Below, piece after piece: positions 35,602-48,918 of a stretch of 64,000 bases of DNA. Position 1 is the stretch's first letter, and each line of letters opens with the position of its first letter. A program made the translations under genes and the position numbers. Source of the DNA: Phylloscopus collybita. Its lineage: Eukaryota > Chordata > Aves > Passeriformes > Phylloscopidae. The notes beneath the pieces were generated by a model. It did not search any database. It saw nothing but the letters and a program-made list of their open reading frames with translations, and was not told the origin of the DNA. The DNA lies in contig JAJNNQ010000075.1 in assembly GCA_027886175.1 (NCBI GenBank), positions 36,238,501-36,302,500 on the forward strand, read 5' to 3'.

Positions 35602-35649
35602 AGCAGCTGGATATAATCATTCCTTGATTATGTGTTTCCAACGCTAACA

Positions 35650-36110
35650 GAATCACAGAATCACAAAATATGCTGAGTTGCAAGGGACCCATCAGGATCA
35701 TTGAGTCCAACTTCTGGCCCTGCACAGGCACCCCAAGAGTCACACCATATGCCTGAGAATGTTGTCCAAATGCTTCTTGAACTCTGTCAGGCTGGTTCTG
35801 TGACCACTTCCCTGGGGAGCTTGTTCCAGTGCCTAACCATGCTCTGGGTGAAAAATCTTTTCCTGACATCCAAAGTAAACATCCCCTGACTCAGCTTCAT
35901 GCCATTTCCTCAGGTCCTGTCACTGGTTAGGAGCATAAAGATATTGGTACCTGCCCTTCCACTTCCCCTCATATGGATGCTGAAGACCACAATAAGGTGC
36001 TCCCATCTCCTCCAGGCTGAAAAAGCAAGTGACCTCTGCTGGTACTCATGTGACTTCCTCTGCTGTGCCTTCACCTGATGCCTTTCAGTCAGCCGGGACT
36101 TCTCCAGATC
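35650..36110 (-). mobile_element. CR1 LINE 3' region, minus strand
   Basis: Starts on the + strand with GAATCACAGAATCAC, the antisense of the CR1 tail repeats, followed by GATCATTGAGTCCAAC-like sequence, CTTGAACTCTGTCAGGCTGG, GGGGAGCTTGTTCCAGTGCC and CTCCTCCAGGCTGAAAAAG-type antisense landmarks. Its tail is the site of the LTR insertion immediately to the left. Confidence 0.87.
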
Positions 36111-36310
36111 ACCAAGACCACTCAAAAATCATCTAGAGAGGCATTGCAGTGGCATCAGATAACTCTCTGAGGGTTCTCAGATGAATCCCATCAGGCCCCA
36201 TAGATTAGCAGGGATCCAGCTGGAGCAGCAGATCCTGCACAAGTTCAGGGTCAGCTGGGAGTTGAGCATTCTCACATCATGGTCCTTCAGCTCTGGGCAC
36301 TGAGATCCCC
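36111..36310 (-). mobile_element. CR1 LINE internal fragment, minus strand
   Basis: Contains GATGAATCCCATCAGGCCCC and ATAGATTAGCAGGGATCCAG, antisense of the CR1 ORF2 linker before the reverse transcriptase. It abuts the preceding 3' fragment, so the intervening RT portion is missing: either an internal deletion or a second copy. Confidence 0.6.
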
Positions 36311-36609
36311 TGTATTTTTTGGGTGTAGAAATTAACATAATTTCCAAATTTTCCCTATGTGGAAGAAGCACTTCTCTTGTTTGGCAAGCAGGGTTTAAGC
36401 TTTGGCCCTGTCAATGCAGTAAATATTGTTCTGGTGGTATCCCATGGCCAGCAGAAGTTGTTCATGCCACCAGACAAAAGCATTTCTGTTTTGCTGTCTT
36501 TCCATATCAGTACGTTCAAATACCTGATGGGGTGGAGTAGTAAAACACAAAAGAATCCTCTCAGTGACAAAAGAGGCAACAGACATAAATGAAAATACGG
36601 GAACTTCCA

Positions 36610-36805
36610 TTTTTTTTAAACTAGGGAATGTTTAAACACTGAAACAAATTGCTTAGAGAAGTTGTGGAGTCTTCATGCTTAGAGATATTCAAAATCTAGA
36701 TGGACAAAATCCTGGATAACCTGCTCTAGCTGACCCTGCACTGAGCAGGGGATTGGGTAGAAGATCTCCAGAGGTTTTTCCTCAACCTTTTTGTGATTCT
36801 GTGCC
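36610..36805 (+). mobile_element. CR1 LINE 3' end, plus strand
   Basis: Sense CR1 terminus: TTAGAGAAGTTGTGGAGTCT, GATATTCAAAATCTAGATGG, CTGGATAACCTGCTCTAGCT, GAGCAGGGGATTGGGTAGAA and a final CCTCAACCTTTTTGTGATTC. Opposite in orientation to the two CR1 pieces on its left. Confidence 0.78.
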
Positions 36806-39800
36806 CACAGAAGTACCAACTTTTCTGAACCATCCCAATTCATCTTTCTCTATCCTGACAGGGCAACTATTTTCTTTACAAGTCAATTATGCCTTTGGGG
36901 TGTCAGCCTTCACAGGGTAGATGACATTCAGCTGCTAAACATAGATATCTACGGCTATTTAAGGCACCGTAGGGTATCCAAAACAACTGATTAGATAACT
37001 GAAGGTTATGGCTCTCAGTTTTATAAAAGACTTGTAGAGGACTCATGTCCTTCTGGAGTAACAGATGGAGGCCAGGAGGCCATCATACTGCCTAAAACCA
37101 TTTAATTATACTTTGCAGGATGGATGCAGCTACCTTGTAATGTTCAAGAAATGTCCAAGTCATTTTGACCTGAGCTAGATATGAACTAATCATCTAAGCA
37201 GGAAAAAGAAATTGCATTGGCCTTCTCCTGTCAATCCATTTTAGTCACTTGTGTTTTGATTCATCTCATCATCAGACATCTATGGTCACTCTGTGCTATA
37301 AATGGCAGAGAAATAAACATTCTCAGGGTGCTATTCATCTGACTTGTTCTAAACATATGGCATAAACATATGATTCATGGGTTAGATACATTCAAGTCCC
37401 TGCTCTGATGAGTTCTCATCTGTTAAAACCAGGGAGAACAGATTTCATGACTTATGATGCAATGTTGCCTATATATCATAGCCACAACTGCCTCACACCT
37501 TCCATATTCACCTTCACTGTATTACCTTCAGTACTCATCAGAAATGTGACACTTGTACTGTGTGTTCTGAAACTCTGGAATTATAAATGAATATATTGAA
37601 ATCAAAACCTTCTGGTCCTTCCTTTCTCAGCTAAAAATTCTGAGTAACCAGTTTGAAAGATACTTGGCTGTGGAGGATCTGGTTGACTTAAATTTTAACA
37701 CAAGTAGACAATTGTTTGTATCACACAGATAGGGTCACTGCCCTCAGCTGGCAGACACTGTGCCTGTCTTTCTTTAACATGATCCCTGTGGGAGATTTTG
37801 CTCCTGTAAGGGTACATGATCACAATGGACTAGGAGCTAAATCTGAAGTAATTAAAAGACAAGTCAGTGCCCACAGACTTTACTAATCTAGATTCCAAGG
37901 CTAGGTAACCCTGCTTAGGAGAACAAAATGAAAATAGAAAGAGAAAGGAATTCTCAGTCTCCCTTCTGAACCCTAGGTACCATTTGAGTGCGGCCCATTT
38001 AAAGTGTCAATCAACCCCCCATGGTTGTTTTACTGTTCGGCAAGAATATTTGGAAGTCTGGAAAATCAACAATACCCAGCTGTTTCTCCAGCAGGCTGGT
38101 CATATATTTCAAATGACAGCACTGCATAGGTATGTACATCAGTGTCTAAGAGAACAGATGGCTTTATGTGTGTGGCCACTTTTATGCAACTCTCTCCAGT
38201 TCAGTCAAAAACCATGTAAGACTGGATGAAGACCTCCTAGCTGTGCTGTTTTCAGAAGGCTCTTCTCAGAGTTTAGCTGCAGTCAATCAGCTCACAGGAT
38301 TTGATGTTTGTTTGGTATCAGTTTTGTTTCCTGTAAAAAATACAGTACAAAATCCTGGGCTGAACTAACAGTAAGTGCCAGTGTATCACAGCGTGTTTAT
38401 CTTAAGAAACACCTTTCAATTCTCTGATCCCTCATTTTATGCACTTCTTCACAGGAATGCTGACATGCTGCAGCCCACAAGAGTGAGGATGTCTTTGTGC
38501 TGGGCTTCCTTTCAGGGGGGTTGTGAAGGAAAGAGGAGAGTGGAATGTTTTCTTCCCTAAATTCAGGAGGCTTCAAGCTCTCAGAGTGACACGCTGCAGA
38601 TCACACTGAGTGACTCTGTTTTCTACCTCTCGTCACCCATCTGCTCATTTCCCTTAAATTCCATTCAGATTTCACCAGTACCTTAGGGCTGTTCATCTCC
38701 CAATTATTCATTCCCTTTACAGAATATCACAAATATTTTTTTAAATCACACTCGTGAATGTTTGTGCTGACAACGTCCGAGGGACATTTCTTTCTCTGCC
38801 TTTCTCCCTCCATCAGACGGTAGAGGGGGGTGCAGCACCTCAGGGTGTGGCCTGCAGAACACCTCACTCAAGTGTATGGGGTGGGAAAAACAGGGCTTCC
38901 TCCTTGGTGTCACAGAAACAGTGCAGATGTACAGGTGTGAAGTAGTTGTGGCAAAAGTTATCCTTTTGTTATTGAAAGTGCTTGGAAAGGAAATGCTCCC
39001 CAGGTGGTGTGGGCAGATGAAGCAAGCCCTGCTCAGCAGTGCACAACCTCAGTGCAGGAGCCAGGGCATGTGGTTCTCTGCCCAGGCTCACAAGCTCTGC
39101 TCAGATCTCTTGCCAATGCAATTTTACAGATTTTACCCTGGTGTTGGCTCACAGCTCTGCATTAAGACAGCAGAGTGTTGTGCCACAGAGACCTGCCCAG
39201 AGGGGCAGCTTTGGTACACCAACTGCAGCACTGCAAAGAGATGCAGCAGCACCAATGTCTAGGGGCCCAGGTGGGATGGGAATGATCCACTGGATCCACT
39301 GGTATGCTGAGTCAGGGGCAAGAGCAGTATGAAAACTCTGGCATAATCTTGCTGCTAAGGCTCAGCCCTCAGGAGTCCTTGGGCCCAAGGAGCCCTTGGC
39401 ACCCTCAGGTGCCAAGCTGCTGCACTTCCCAAGTAGAAGCTGGCTTTGTGGCCACCGTGGCAGCAGTGACCACCTTTCTCCCTGGTGGTGAGCACACCCT
39501 AGTGAGAGGTCTTGGAGCAGTGCTGCAGAGTGAACCCCAACACAAAACTCCTCATCCTCCCTGTGCCCACCAGTTCTCACCAAGCCCCTTTGCTCCTGAG
39601 AGCTGGCCACAGCTGCTTCTCTCAACCACAAACCATGAGCACAGCTCACTGCAGTGTGTGCACGCACAGGGGTGGGGATGATACTGCACCACATTTGCCT
39701 TGAACCATGGCCTGGCTGTCTGAGCACCCAGTCCTGACCCATCTCTTAGCCCACACTACTCTCCAACGACGCAGTGCACATTCTTTGGCACTTGCTGTAA

Positions 39801-42800
39801 AAACAGGATTCTGATGGGCCATGACAAGTTCTCAGCTTATTGCAGAAACTCTGAATTGTATAAACATACAGAAATGCAAAAGTATGTGACACAGCACATA
39901 CAGACTCCTGCCTTCAGGCCACTGAGACCCAGATGGAACCAGAGCATATGCAGGACAAATGCAGCCAGACTCCTCTGGCAGGGCCTATCCCTGAGAAATG
40001 GAGACAGGAGTTGGTCCATGCCATCAGCCTTGGAATTAGGGTGCACATCTCAGTCCTTTTTCATCAGTGTGAATTTGCCTGATATCTCCTGCTCCTAAGT
40101 GTTCTGAGCTTCTGTGTCAAGATCCTGTCTCAGTCCAGGGCAGGGGTGGGAGATTTTCCTGTTCATTTCCTTTCTCTGCTATAGACTGAGCTTTCCACAT
40201 GCTATTTTTCTCGTAGAAAGAATAGGAGCACCTGCTTTGGATAGGAGTTCCTGGAAGACCCTCAGTCTTCTGGAATCCAGTATGTCATCTGTCACATGGT
40301 AAGCCTAGTCACAGGATCAAACAAAGACAACACTGCAGCAGCAAACACCAATTCACATCAGATTCAGCAGAGCTATTATGAAGTGTGCAGAATTTGATAT
40401 CTAAAAAAAAGATTTTCAGGCCAGGTAATGAAAAAAATTTCTTTTTGCACTTCATGAATATTCACACATGAACACACATACTTGTCATGACCATTCATGC
40501 TTTTCCTGCTTATCCCCATTTCCTTGCCCACCAAGCTCTCTGTCTAGTCCAACAGCTTCCTTTTTTCACACAATCCAGTCCTTTACTCCTGCCTCATCCT
40601 TTAGTTTGCTTTTTTTAGCTCCCATTCCAGTGACTCCAGTTCTCAACATCTCAACCAGATCTGCCACTGAGTCATAGTCTCTTCTCAGCTGTGTGGTAAT
40701 AACAGGGAGGGCAGAACACCGAGAGCGAAGGGGATCAGTCTTCTACTTCCCCATCCTACATCTAAAGCTTCCTGTCCTTCAGGAGCAGCACTACAGCATG
40801 AAAGCAGCCCTGCAGATGTACTATTTAGAGTGCAAAGTCAAGCACCACCGCAGTGTGAAAAGCCAAAATGTAGGTTGTGGGAGCAGCAGTCACTTGGTCA
40901 GATGTGTGTGGGTGTTGAGACCCGTGCATTGCACCCTGGCCCCAGGAGCACACTCAGTTCTTTCTCAGAGGGCTCTTTCCTCCCTCAGTGCTCAGCATAC
41001 ACAGCGCTGTGCTAGTAAGTGGCTTTTTATATTGCTTTCTTGTGGTGATTCAGCATGTGGCTCTGTGACACATTCACTGCATATTAGTCCAAGCCTGCTC
41101 TGAAGATAGCCTATTTTAATTCCCTCCTGAGCTCTTCTGTGGAATTTATCAATGCAGTACTTGTGTGCCTCTTAAATGCTAATTCATTTACTGCCATGGC
41201 ATGACTGTGAGAGTCAGTTTCCTTTTAATTTTCATTTTGCATGTGGAGAGCTGAAATGCAGTGAGATTAGGGTACAAGTATTCCTCTTGTAGTGGGGTGC
41301 CCAGTGCTGAGGGCCTGATTTTGCTGAGCCCTCAGCCTTAAGTGGCAGCTTGTATGTTCAAAGCACATGTCCCATGGATTTCTGTTGCAGGCAAGTGCTG
41401 ACTATTTCTGGAAATTAGACCCCGAAGTCTATAGCTTGACAGGTTGAAAATAAGCAATGTGCAATCTCACCATCTGTGTGAAGTTCAGCTTGAGCTACTT
41501 GCCAGTTGACATAGGGGCTCAGGGGGAGAGGGAGAGCGGGGTCTGCTTCTCAGGGGTTGCGCCCAACAGACTGAACCTGGTCTCCATCAGCCATTTGCTT
41601 GTCCATGAAGTGTGTGTCCTAGCCCACTTGCTTCCAGCCCTTTGTGCCCACCTCATCTTTCAGTCTGCCTTGTGGCTCCCATCCCAGTGACCCAAGTCTC
41701 CAGCACCCCAGATGGATCCACCACTAAATCCTCTTCTCTGCAATTCTCCTGCCAACGGCAGGGTGGATGAAGCCCTGAGAGCATAAGGTGTCAGTCTTCC
41801 AAATCCTGGCTCCACGTCTTGCCATAGACTGCCCTAGTGCAGGGACAATTGTGATCACAACTAAAAGTTGTAATTATTAAAGCCATCTACTCCCCATGGC
41901 CTAGGCAGGAGATGCACATTGTGGGCATTGAACCATCAGCCTGAGCTGAATAAGTTTATTTATGTAGGGAGGCCAAGCTAAAGCATGAGACAATCCGTGG
42001 GGCCATTAAATGCTAAAATTAAATATGTTTCTACAGGGCATGTGTGAATTGCCCTTTCAAAGGCTTGTAACTCAGCCAGATGTAGGCAGATTTTTCACAG
42101 GACAGCAAAAGACATAAGCAGTGTAAAACCATTTGTTTTATTAAGTGTCATGTCTCTAATCTAAACTACTAAACTTTTGGCAAATTTATAGCCAGTTGAA
42201 GACATAATTTATAACACAATATTTTAGGCAGCCTGAACAGCACTGGTCCTGACATTCCCACCTCTAGCCTGTGTTCATGCGCCCATGTGCTGGGAACTGA
42301 GTGCTGCAAACAGATGAAATGAAACCTACACTGTCAATGCCTCCCCTAGAGAACAACTGATTTCCTCCTTGCCCCCGGGCATCCTCAGCACCAAGCTACT
42401 CATCCCTCCTGTCCTTGGTTCAGCTGTGGCTTTACAACTCACTCGGCTTCTCTCACTAGGGGTTCCTGAACATATTCTGCAGCATGTCCCCTGTGGCCTC
42501 CAGAGGACCTGCTAATGTGCCAGACCCACCAGTTGCTTTCCATTTCTTTCTGATGTATTTGCTGGATTCTGTTTCAAAGTTATAAAACTGTTTAACAGCT
42601 AACATTCTATATTACTAGATAATGTGTACATTGCATGATAGGCATGTCCCTGGGATACCTGCTTTACTACCAATATGTGTCTCATTCATCATCTGTGTAT
42701 GGGGGAAGCATTTCTGCAGGAGCATTGAGAAATCTTCCTTTGTTTGAAATCATTTGTAATAAAACAGTGAATGTAAGCCTTGTGATGTAGGTCTCGTGTA

Positions 42801-43479
42801 TTATAGAGCTATTTTGTCACAAGTTTCCCCCTTTTCCCCCAACACAAGTAGAAATGCATCCCAGCTACAAGCAGAGCAACCCAGGTGCCATCCATGGGCA
42901 GTGGGAAGTGTTCACACGTTTTCATACTGATTTTTATTTGCTGGTATTTTACTACTTCTGCAGTAAATTGGTGCTGACTGTGAACCGGCATAAAACATGA
43001 CCCATAAAAGCAGAAACATATGGTGAAGGAACATTAAGGTCACACTAAGGATAACAACTAGAAAGGTCTGCCTTGCACAGCCCAGCTGGGCATATGGAGA
43101 AACAAGTCTGAATAAATAAAAACCTTACATAAGTCACCCCCAAGAACGGCCCCTTTTGGTTCTAAAACTGTTCCAGTCGGCATTAGTGTGGACCAGTTGT
43201 AATATCCTTCTTTCTGGAAGCAGGATCCCATTTCTGAGAAACAGCAATTACTTTCAGCAGTGAGTTCATTTGAATATCAGGGCTTTTGAAAGCACACACA
43301 TCAGGAAGCAATAATGGCTAAACCTGCATCTGTACTTTAAAATCCTTTCACTCTAATCTGGGACATAAAATTCCACATGCTCTAACTCAACATCATGGGG
43401 CAATGGGGAAATGCATTCCACCAGGCTTTTTCCATGGCATTTTCAAAATGCACAATATGGGGGGCTTTTGATGAACCAC

Positions 43480-43760
43480 TAGTAGGGACATTGAGTCTTT
43501 GTGTGCTCAAGACCATTAGGAAACAGCCTCAAGTTGTGCCAGGAGAGGTTTAAATTAGATATTAGAAAAAAACACTCTTTACTGAAGGGGTTGTAAACAC
43601 TGGAACAAGCTTCCCAGGGAAGTGGTGGAGACACCATTCCCTGGACGTATTTAAAAGATGTGTGGATGTGGTGCTTAGGCACCGTTTGGTGGTGGATTTG
43701 GGTTAACACTGTACTTGATGATCTTAAGTTCTTTTCCAACCTAAATTATTCTACAGTTAT
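43480..43760 (+). mobile_element. CR1 LINE 3' end, plus strand
   Basis: Landmarks: AGGAGAGGTTTAAATTAGAT, ACACTGGAACAAGCTTCCCA, GGGAAGTGGTGGAGACACCA, GATGTGTGGATGTGGTGCTT and CTTTTCCAACCTAAATTATT then CTACAG. A typical 5'-truncated copy of about 280 bases, inserted antisense to CLVS1. Confidence 0.88.
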
Positions 43761-44032
43761 ATGATACATTAAGTTTTTATTTTACAGCAGAAAAACATAA
43801 TGGTGTCTTACAGGACAGACTGTACATGTTCATAATTAGTGTGCTTGGCTCTACTTTAAAAGTTTTACCCTAACTCTGAATTTACAGAGTCTCTGATAAG
43901 CTTGACTTGGTGCTAGTAATGCTGTTGCAACTCATCCTAAGAATAATTTTTAACCCCAAATTTGAATAAAGTTATCATTAATTAAATTTTGATGAAATAA
44001 GTTTGGTTAAACAACTCAGGTTTTTTAGCCAG

Positions 44033-44085
44033 AATATATATGTGTATATATATATACATATATATATATATGTATGGTATATATA
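44033..44085 (+). repeat. TA/TG microsatellite
   Basis: Alternating TA with interspersed TG and CA, largely self-complementary. Confidence 0.9.
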
Positions 44086-47000
44086 AGTAAAATTTTCTTT
44101 GCAAGGCAATTATAAATTGCAGTAGGTTTTCAAACCTGTTTGCACTGGCAGCAGGTTAAAAGCTAGTGCTCTTTTGATGCCTGGGAGGGCAGAGAAGGAA
44201 CATTCAGTTCCCGGGCTGGGCTTGGTGCCTGTGCAGGGAAGTGACCCAGATGCAGCTGAAGAAGGGCAGTTCTTGTAAAGAGAAGTGAGTCACAGAAAGG
44301 GAACATGCTGCTGCAGCTTACTTGTTGCTGCTGGACCCGAGTATAAGAGCAGGGGTGACACTGGAGAATAAAAGAAACTTCAAAAAAGGAAGAAACATCT
44401 TCCCCAGTCACTGAATCCATCCCTTCACCTGGGGATGCTCACCCACTGCTTTTAGGTACCCAAATAGCTACGAACATGGATCTCCTACTGTTGGGAGAAT
44501 GGGGCTAAAAAATTGTGCCCTATTGGCACAGTGATATGCTAAGAGCAGTCTCTGACTCTAACTGCAGGCTGAACCATCCACCATAACTATTCGTTGAACT
44601 GCTCACCCAGGAGGATAAAACCTCCAGCTGTTCCTAAAAACAACACCTCATCAACGAAAGCCAGCGTGAATGCCTCAGGCAAAGGCTTTGCTTCAGTGTG
44701 AGCTCCCTGTTGACTAAAGGGCCCTTTCTGACAATCAGAGATCACAGAAAACTTGGCCACAGCTGAAAGGGAGGTGATATTGTTCCCTGTGCTCCAAATT
44801 TTTGCACCATTTACATGGCTCTGAAATCCCAAAGCTCTTCAGTGACAGGATTCCTGGATGGATGCAGACCCTTCAGAAGAGATGGCCCAAGATAAGGGAA
44901 GGGTCTGTTGCCATTGCTGCTCCCAGGACTGTCTAATGGATGCAGCCAGGCTCTAAGTTTACTGTATTTATTACTGCTGGTTTGCATGTTTACTGCCTTG
45001 CCCATTTCAGACTTCATTGAGCTAAATCTTAATAAACAAACATTCAGAATGGATTTTTATTATTGTTGCTTCCCCCTCCCCTCCCCGCCGGTCATTAAGA
45101 CTCATTATGTGGAGTCATCAGCTGTTTTGCTTTGTATCCCATCTGTTCATACAGTACTTGGGATCCTAGATAATACTGCAGATGGGAGTGCCATTTCTAC
45201 TATTTTGATTTTGCTCCAGTGGGACTTTGTGTGGCCACTGGTGGAAAAATTGCCATGGTTTTGATTAAAGACTTTCCATATTATAGACATTTGTCAAATA
45301 TCAACATTTTCAAGATCGTGTCACTGACTAGAGTCAGTGGCAGTCTTTCTCTAAGAGAATTTTCAATCCTTTCCCCATCTACAGCACCTGCATTCTCTGA
45401 AGTCAACAAGGACTCTTTCTTGAGAACAAATCTTGTGCAAGTTCAAGTCACAGGGAAAACCACTCCTGCCTGTGACTGGGAAGAAAATAATGTTCTGGTT
45501 CCATTGCTGTTAAATGGAGCAGAAACTGGAATCTAATGAGACTTTGCTATTCAAGTTTAATCTCCTGTAGCCCCTTCACATTAGTCTTTCACTCCTGTAT
45601 CAATTAGGCTGTTGTACTGGCACGCTGTTTCTGGCCTCTGATGACTAACAAACCAACTCTGATACCTTGATAAACTTATACCCATTTGATGTCATGCTCA
45701 ATGCCTAAATTGTCCTTTTTCTCAAATACTTGTTCTTTCTCCCCAGATTTTATTCCCTTCAAATCCATTTCAACCTTTGCTCTCTCGAAGCTAAACAAAC
45801 TTCTACAACTTCTTGCCAGAAAAATATGCTCTCTGCTTTCCTCATCCTCCCCACAATTCCCAGGTGAACTTGTTTCAATTTACATACACCTGCCATGGTG
45901 ACAGGAGCCAAAGCACTGCTGTCAGTCCTAAAGCCAACCTACAGGCAGGTACCTCCTCCAGCTTCAGCCCCTCTCACTGCTGCTTGGTGCCTCCTTTTTC
46001 CTGGTCTGCATTTGGATATTTATTTTAGTTCTCAGTTTGGTCTCAGGAACATCTTGAAAATAGCTTCCTCCTCCCCCTCTGCATTCATTTGCTAACATAG
46101 GTTAGGTGGCTACGACAGTATTTTGGTCAGTTATTCTCTGATTCCTTTTCCTGGCACTTTTCTTCCAGATCTATAATTCATACCTTGATTTCTCATCCTC
46201 TCTGCTACTAAAATTGGAAGACACTATTTTTGGAGTAGGTACCAAGGGTAAGCTTCTCTCCAGGAGTAGAGGATGGTGGCATTCCATTTCACAGGGACAC
46301 TTCTCCATGGTCACAATGCAAGACTCTCAGCTGTTATGGCAGCAGTGAGCTCAAAGACTCCAGATGGTTTAACACTCTGCTGGTCCAGTGGCAGCTTTAG
46401 CAAGGATGGGTTTGCATGGCTTTACAGCAAGTGGCCACAGAGGCAGGAGGGGCTGCAGCTCTGAGCCTTGTCACACAGCAGGACAGTGCCACAGGGGGAA
46501 CAACCACTGTAATTTCAGCCTCCCAGGTAAATCCAAGTCTCATAAGCACTGCTCACCCCTCCAGCTGGTTACAGGGCAGGTAAACCTGCAGTGATATCTG
46601 GGAAGTCAGAGAGGAAAGGTCCCATAATTGTTCAGGCTTTTCAGTCTTAAATTGCAGGAACCCAAGAAGGCCCAGTCTTTGCATATTTGGCCCTTTCAGT
46701 GGTACATGACTGCTAAAGAAAAAGTCAGTGACCTTGACCTGTATTTTTTTTAAAGCAATCATTTTATCAGAGAAACACAAAATGAACATGTTACCTAAGA
46801 GTATATGCCATGAAAGGAAGAGCAAAGGAGAGATTTTCAATAAAACTAGAAATTATTTTAATAAGGGAAAGAAATGATAGAAGAATTGTGAGGGAGTTAT
46901 ATTTAAGATGAAGAATAATGTTAGAAGATCACCGATGCCTAGTGCAAACCTCTCTGGAATTCCAGGAATCTGTCATAGCCTGAGTTTCTCATTGTGTTAG

Positions 47001-48918
47001 AGATGTATGAACCTAAAGAGATATATAAAGACAGGTAATACTGGTCTGGAGACCTTTTAAAATGCCTTATTTACAAATCTGGTCAAAAAAATCTAATAGA
47101 GCACACGATCGTGCTTTCTAAACATAGGCTTTTGCCTGTGCTTGGGCCAAACCATAATTTCAGGAGAAGAATCAAAGCAAATACTCATAGGAGAAAATCT
47201 GTTGAAGCTGTGAACTTTTCACCTTTAACAGCAAGTAATGACCACGGGGTGCAAGATCAGATGGTTGACTTAACCACCAAGTAACGAAATTAGGCTAAAA
47301 GTTAGATCTAGTCTGCCCAGAGGCAACATGACAAATTAGATTCATCCACTCCCCGTATTTGTATTAGTGCACTTTTTTGTTAGTGAACAGATTATAAAAG
47401 AAGGCTTTGCCTCAAGGCAGGGTTTTCTGGCACTGAACTAATTTTCAAGCCGAGATTCTCCCCTGAGTGCACAATAAGACCCTCCCTTCTTTGCAGCCAA
47501 GGATCAGATCCTCAGCAAAGATTTACCTGTGAGCAGCTCTCAACATACGTGGAGCTTTAAAAAACTGCAGATTTCTTTCCAGAAAGCTACATAAATGGAG
47601 ATATATTTTATTAATAATGAAATATTTAGTATTTTTCTAAAATGATTCAGTGTGTTTCACTGACAATATTTATTTCAAAATAAATTGGTTTAAACTCAAC
47701 TCTCTGGGTCAGGCTTTGTAAACTCATGCTGGCTCCCAGCCTTGGCTGGTGGTCAGTAGTGAGAACTGCTGACAATGCAGGTGGCCACCCCTCCTCATGA
47801 CAAGGCTGCAGCTCACAGCCTGAAAGTCTTGTGGCCCTGTGAGCTCTTGCAGTCAGTCACAAGGGTTAGTGTTTCCAGCACGAGGCCTCACTTTGCAGAC
47901 ACAGCTGCGTGGCATCCCTCTGACCTGGAAGGGAGCTGTGAATAGAGAATGCATTTCTTTTTCCTCTGAAGATGAAAGACTTTCAAAATTAATTGCATGA
48001 CATTATGGCTCGTCTGTGTTGTCAGCTTTGATTTTGCTGTGACAAAATGATGGCCGCTCCCTGTCACGGAGAGTGACGCTGTGCCTGTGAGCACCGCACT
48101 CATCAACTGGCAGCAGCGAGGAAAGCATCACTGTGATCTGCATGGAAAGCAGTTTTGTGGAGTGGGATGCCAAGGGTGAGGCAAGTGCAGATGTTACATT
48201 CACACAGGGGAGCCTACACGGCCATCACTCACTGCAGCTGGTGTTGGCTGAGCCATGCCACCCACAGCTCTGTGCCAGGTATCCCACTTCCTGACCCCAT
48301 CCCTACAGTCAGCCCAAACTACTGAGGGTAACACTCTCCAGAGGTGCCATTTGAAACATTCAGACAGGAATGCACAATCACTAGAACTAAAATCAAAGTA
48401 TTTTAAAAGATCAGCTCTGCAACTGCCTTTGCAGGGCTTTGCAGAGCGTGTGGGAGAAGAAGCAGAGGGAGAAGACCAACTCCTTTTCCCTTTAGAGGGC
48501 AGTGGTGTTCACCATACAAAAGCTGCTTTTTCGAGGAGGTAAATCCCTCATCGATAGCAACGGGGTCAGCAGCAGCAGAGCAGCAAGGAATAGGGCCCAG
48601 CACTGAGGTGGTGCCGCTGGATGCACTGCACCATACGGGACAGCGTCTCACCCTGACGTGCTCTCTGTAATGCTCTGTGCAGGGGCTCATTATTTTCCCC
48701 TCATTTCCATGCACAGTAATCAGACAAGTAATTACGGTTCCACGAGAGGTTTCCTTTCTCCCACCACACCATGAGCACAGCCCAGAGTGAAGTGCTCCTT
48801 ACCATCAACGTTTGCCAAATTGCAGCCTCTCCTCGAGCCAGATGAGCCCTTCCTGTGAGATTTATGCCCAGCCTGTTCAGAGAGCCAAAGCAGAGCTGAT
48901 CTCGAGGGCAGTACTAAC

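Larger units (their letters stand above)
35220..35649 (+). mobile_element. Solo LTR of an endogenous retrovirus
   Basis: A 430-base unit begins TGATAGTATAGGG and ends CGCTAACA, i.e. TG...CA. It is flanked by GAAT on both sides (35216-35219 and 35650-35653), a 4-base target duplication. Inside, in the right order, are TATAAAA (35518-35524), a likely cap region 25-30 bases on, and AATAAA (35596-35601) followed by the terminal about 48 bases. No internal retroviral genes lie beside it, so it is a solo LTR from recombination. It lies on the + strand, antisense to CLVS1, and interrupts the tail of a CR1. The family is not identified. Confidence 0.8.
32639..48918 (-). other. CLVS1: CLVS1 last intron (16.3 kb)
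   Basis: Large intron separating the two final CLVS1 coding exons. Contents: (AAAC)n at 33904-33926; a solo LTR and a cluster of CR1 pieces at 35220-36805; a CR1 3' end at 43480-43760; a TA/TG microsatellite at 44033-44085; and a weak direct duplication at about 40600-40780 and 41660-41800. Segments 36811-40590, 41801-43479 and 44086-48918 hold nothing I can identify; open frames there (such as the one at 39362-39742) reflect locally higher GC. Confidence 0.8.

Noticed and set aside
39362..39742. 126-codon minus-strand frame and overlapping + strand frames in a GC-richer segment
   Set aside because: Higher GC lowers stop frequency on both strands; no motif, splice or family evidence.
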